Source of the DNA: CAYZMS01 sp964479625
GTDB taxonomy: Bacteria > Bacteroidota > Bacteroidia > Chitinophagales > Saprospiraceae
Direction of reading: 5' to 3'
Assembly (NCBI GenBank): GCA_964479625.1
Contig: CAYZMS010000019.1
Span: 1 to 64,000, forward strand
Length of the DNA: 64,000 bases
Numbering within the stretch: position 1 is the first letter of the stretch; each line of letters begins with the position of its first letter. The notes under the pieces were generated by a model that saw nothing but the letters and a program-made list of their open reading frames with translations, was not told the origin of the DNA and searched no databases. This document shows, in pieces, positions 62,301 through 64,000 of the stretch. The position numbers were made by a program, and so were the translations under genes.

Positions 62301-62948
62301 CTAGCTAAACAGGTAATTGGCATAGAAGAATACCACAAGGTAGATCCAAAGGGCATCTAGGAAATGCCAGTAAATGGTCAATAATCGGAGCTTGAGCCGT
62401 TTATCCGGATCTGAAAAATACACCAGTACACTTACCGGTTCTTTCATGCGTTTGCGGGCGGTGTGAAGGAATAAACCCAGAAAGGGTAAACCGGCGATCA
62501 CGTGGGCAAAGTGCAAACCAGAAATGACATAAAGGTAGCCGGCCGAATTATCGGTGTGGATGAAGATATCCTGGGCAAATAAGCTGCGCCAGGCAAAGAC
62601 CTGGGCAATCATGAATATAACGGAAAGCAAAATGGTGACCCAAAGAGCTTGTATGTATTTTTGGGTTTGATCATTTTGGTAGGACTGTTTGGCCCAATGC
62701 ATGCTTATGCTACTTCCGATCAGCAATAAAGTATTGAATAAAAAGAGAGGAGACAGCTTAATGGGAGGAAGGTCGCTCATCACCCGGGTATAAATAAAGG
62801 AGATGGACAGGCTTAAGAACAGTACGGTTATTCCCGCGAGCACCAGCATTAACAGGATGTTATAGGGGTGGAACGCATAATTGCTGTATTCACCGGTATC
62901 GGTGGGCATTGAGTTCCTTGGAGCATTCGGATCCTTGGTTTGAGCCAT
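62301..62948 (-). CDS. Haem-copper oxidase subunit III
   Basis: A 215-residue membrane protein with about five helices, the reduced form of cytochrome c oxidase subunit III. It shows NILLMLVLAGITVLFLSLSISFIYTRV, FLFNTLLLIGSSISMHWA, ISGLHFAHVIAGLPFLGLFLHTA with a conserved His, and TIYWHFLDALWIYLVVFFYA near the end, where the conserved His/Trp/Asp pattern WHFLDALW sits. It helps maintain proton uptake in the terminal oxidase. Subunits I and II are not in the window. It follows a tiny DUF2256 gene by 25 bp on the same strand. Confidence 0.9.
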   Translation of the reverse strand: MAQTKDPNAPRNSMPTDTGEYSNYAFHPYNILLMLVLAGITVLFLSLSISFIYTRVMSDLPPIKLSPLFLFNTLLLIGSSISMHWAKQSYQNDQTQKYIQALWVTILLSVIFMIAQVFAWRSLFAQDIFIHTDNSAGYLYVISGLHFAHVIAGLPFLGLFLHTARKRMKEPVSVLVYFSDPDKRLKLRLLTIYWHFLDALWIYLVVFFYANYLFS

Positions 62949-62973
62949 GGTAACTTAAACTATATTGGTGAAA

Positions 62974-63123
62974 TTATTTCTTTTTTGCTGCTCTTCTGCA
63001 ACCTTTGCTACAGTATCGAACCTCGTCCCACACTTTTTCCCATTTTTTTCGCCAGGTAAAGGGCCGGCCACAGTAGGCGCAACTTTTAGTGGGTAAATCG
63101 CGTTTTTTTCGTTGTTTCCCCAA
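62974..63123 (-). CDS. DUF2256 family small zinc-finger-like protein
   Basis: A 49-residue protein that starts at a TTG at 63123. It carries four cysteines as CAYCGRPFTWRKKWEKVWDE and RYCSKGCRR, the classic DUF2256 pattern of a short treble-clef-like zinc site with a basic tail. The family is widespread and its function is unknown. The gene is too short for usual gene callers and was found by reading the minus strand. It ends 25 bp before the oxidase subunit III gene. Confidence 0.8.
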   Translation of the reverse strand: MGKQRKKRDLPTKSCAYCGRPFTWRKKWEKVWDEVRYCSKGCRRAAKKK

Positions 63124-63310
63124 TGTTAAAATGTTTTCTTAAACTGCAGTTTTTAAAATAGAGGTCGATTTTGAGGGTCAGACCCGGGAATGGTCCTTCT
63201 TTGCTACCTTTATTCCCGCAGCAAGTTTGCATTTACTAGTCTAACAGCAAGCTCGCCGGGAGGTTTTCGTTAAATTCCCGGAATTCTTAAATTTCTAGGC
63301 AGAATTAGTA

Positions 63311-64000
63311 ATGAAGCGTTGTCCCAAGTGCAATACTGAACTACCCGATGCCGCCCGCTTTTGCTTTAACTGTGGGGCGGAACAGGTCAGGCGTTCGCCT
63401 CCACCTGCCGAAAAAGTAATTGTTGACCTGGAGGGGGATCTGCATGCTCAGTTGACCGAACAGTTTTTCCTGGCACTGAAAGAACGCATTCAAACCGAAC
63501 ACCGGCCTGATCAATTCCAGACCTATTCCGAGCGGGTCTATGAATCGGGCTATCGGGATATTGTGGAACAGCATACGGGCCAACTCGAGACCCAGATCGA
63601 AAAAAGATTGTCAGGGGGGCAACTGGATACCCGGAAACTGAACCATTACATAGAAGGTATTTTTGAAGATCTGCTCGATACTTTTATAATCCGATACTGT
63701 GCCGATCTAGATGAGATTACCTATCCGGAAGCCATTTTAAAATACCCTACTGCCCGGCTGAAACAGGTTGAATTGTTTCCCATGATGCTCGATTACCTCG
63801 ACCTGGAGCAAGAAAAACTCACCATTTTCCGGGATTTCCTACAGGTACCTGTAGAAAAACTTCAGAATGCTTCTAAAGCCTTTTTGCAACCGTCCCCGGA
63901 TGAAAAGATCCTCCTGATCTGTGACCAAAGCCTGATGGGAAATTTAAAAGAAGGGTTTTCGCTCACCGAGCATGCCCTATATTGGAAAGCGCCTTTCCAG
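63311..64000 (+). CDS. Zinc-ribbon protein, partial at the right window edge
   Basis: The frame from ATG 63311 runs 230 codons to the window end, so the C-terminus is missing. The N-terminus is a zinc ribbon with cysteines in CPKCNTEL and FCFNCGAEQ, followed by a helical region and, near the visible end, CDQSLMGNLKEGFSLTEHALYWK. That segment resembles the start of small bacterial PH-like domains. Such proteins are cytoplasmic and of unknown function. The start is secure because the ribbon begins at once. Confidence 0.75.
   Translation, partial: MKRCPKCNTELPDAARFCFNCGAEQVRRSPPPAEKVIVDLEGDLHAQLTEQFFLALKERIQTEHRPDQFQTYSERVYESGYRDIVEQHTGQLETQIEKRLSGGQLDTRKLNHYIEGIFEDLLDTFIIRYCADLDEITYPEAILKYPTARLKQVELFPMMLDYLDLEQEKLTIFRDFLQVPVEKLQNASKAFLQPSPDEKILLICDQSLMGNLKEGFSLTEHALYWKAPFQ

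Noticed and set aside
1..64000. CRISPR array, tRNA or rRNA genes, prophage
   Set aside because: Reading both strands showed no regularly spaced repeats, cloverleaf folds, rRNA sequence or phage structural genes.

Overview
The window looks like a chromosomal segment of a free-living, aerobic member of the Bacteroidota, most likely class Saprospiria (Lewinella-like). The evidence is a PorP/SprF-type protein, a type B C-terminal sorting domain for type IX secretion, a GLPGLI-family protein next to a TonB-linked outer-membrane barrel, a type III glutamine synthetase, TamB, futalosine hydrolase (futalosine route to menaquinone), haem-copper oxidase subunit III and A/T-rich TAnnTTTG-like promoter boxes. 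The class-level placement is inference from protein style, not from a marker gene. I found no rRNA, tRNA, CRISPR array or prophage.

Layout. 1-700: the first 15 codons of an IS3-type transposase run off the left edge beside an ankyrin-repeat pseudogene. 0.8-24 kb: mostly single housekeeping genes (GNAT, mdh, GlsB-like, pgl, aroC, DUF2461-tamB, ChaN-like, TonB-C protein, glnN, class V aminotransferase, miaE, porP, an NlpC/P60 protein with an altered catalytic site, cupin, phosphoribosyltransferase, a two-gene iron-sulfur redox module, small conserved proteins, a TPR lipoprotein). 24-34.5 kb: photolyase, then a complete tryptophan operon (trpE-G-D-C-F-B-A plus a DAHP synthase), preceded by a textbook attenuator: a promoter, an 18-residue leader peptide with three consecutive Trp codons and a long terminator hairpin. 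lipB and a small conserved protein follow. 34.7-39.8 kb: smc, an ECF-like sigma factor overlapping a 94-residue partner, and a clpP pseudogene. 39.9-44.2 kb: leuA-C-D-B on the minus strand. 44.5-48.6 kb: a helical-repeat protein and an HlyD-type adaptor, then a decayed stretch (thioesterase pseudogene, fragments, an SDR with an early stop). 48.7-62.9 kb, nearly all minus strand: mqnB, an outer-membrane barrel, cutA, a large Ig-like type IX cargo protein, cytochrome c, a histidine kinase with GLPGLI and TonB-barrel genes, a secreted unknown, a beta-lactamase-family pseudogene, an SDR, a truncated fructosamine-kinase-like gene and oxidase subunit III. The right end has a tiny DUF2256 gene and the start of a zinc-ribbon protein.

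The most unusual signal is a set of gene remnants (ankyrin protein, ClpP paralogue, hotdog thioesterase, beta-lactamase-family protein, possibly the SDR C-terminus) that keep one continuous reading frame but carry in-frame stop codons. The stops are of all three types and I saw no frameshift in these four main cases. The ClpP remnant keeps its whole catalytic triad at the correct spacing. I read them as young pseudogenes made by base substitutions; readthrough or assembly error are alternatives that can be tested.
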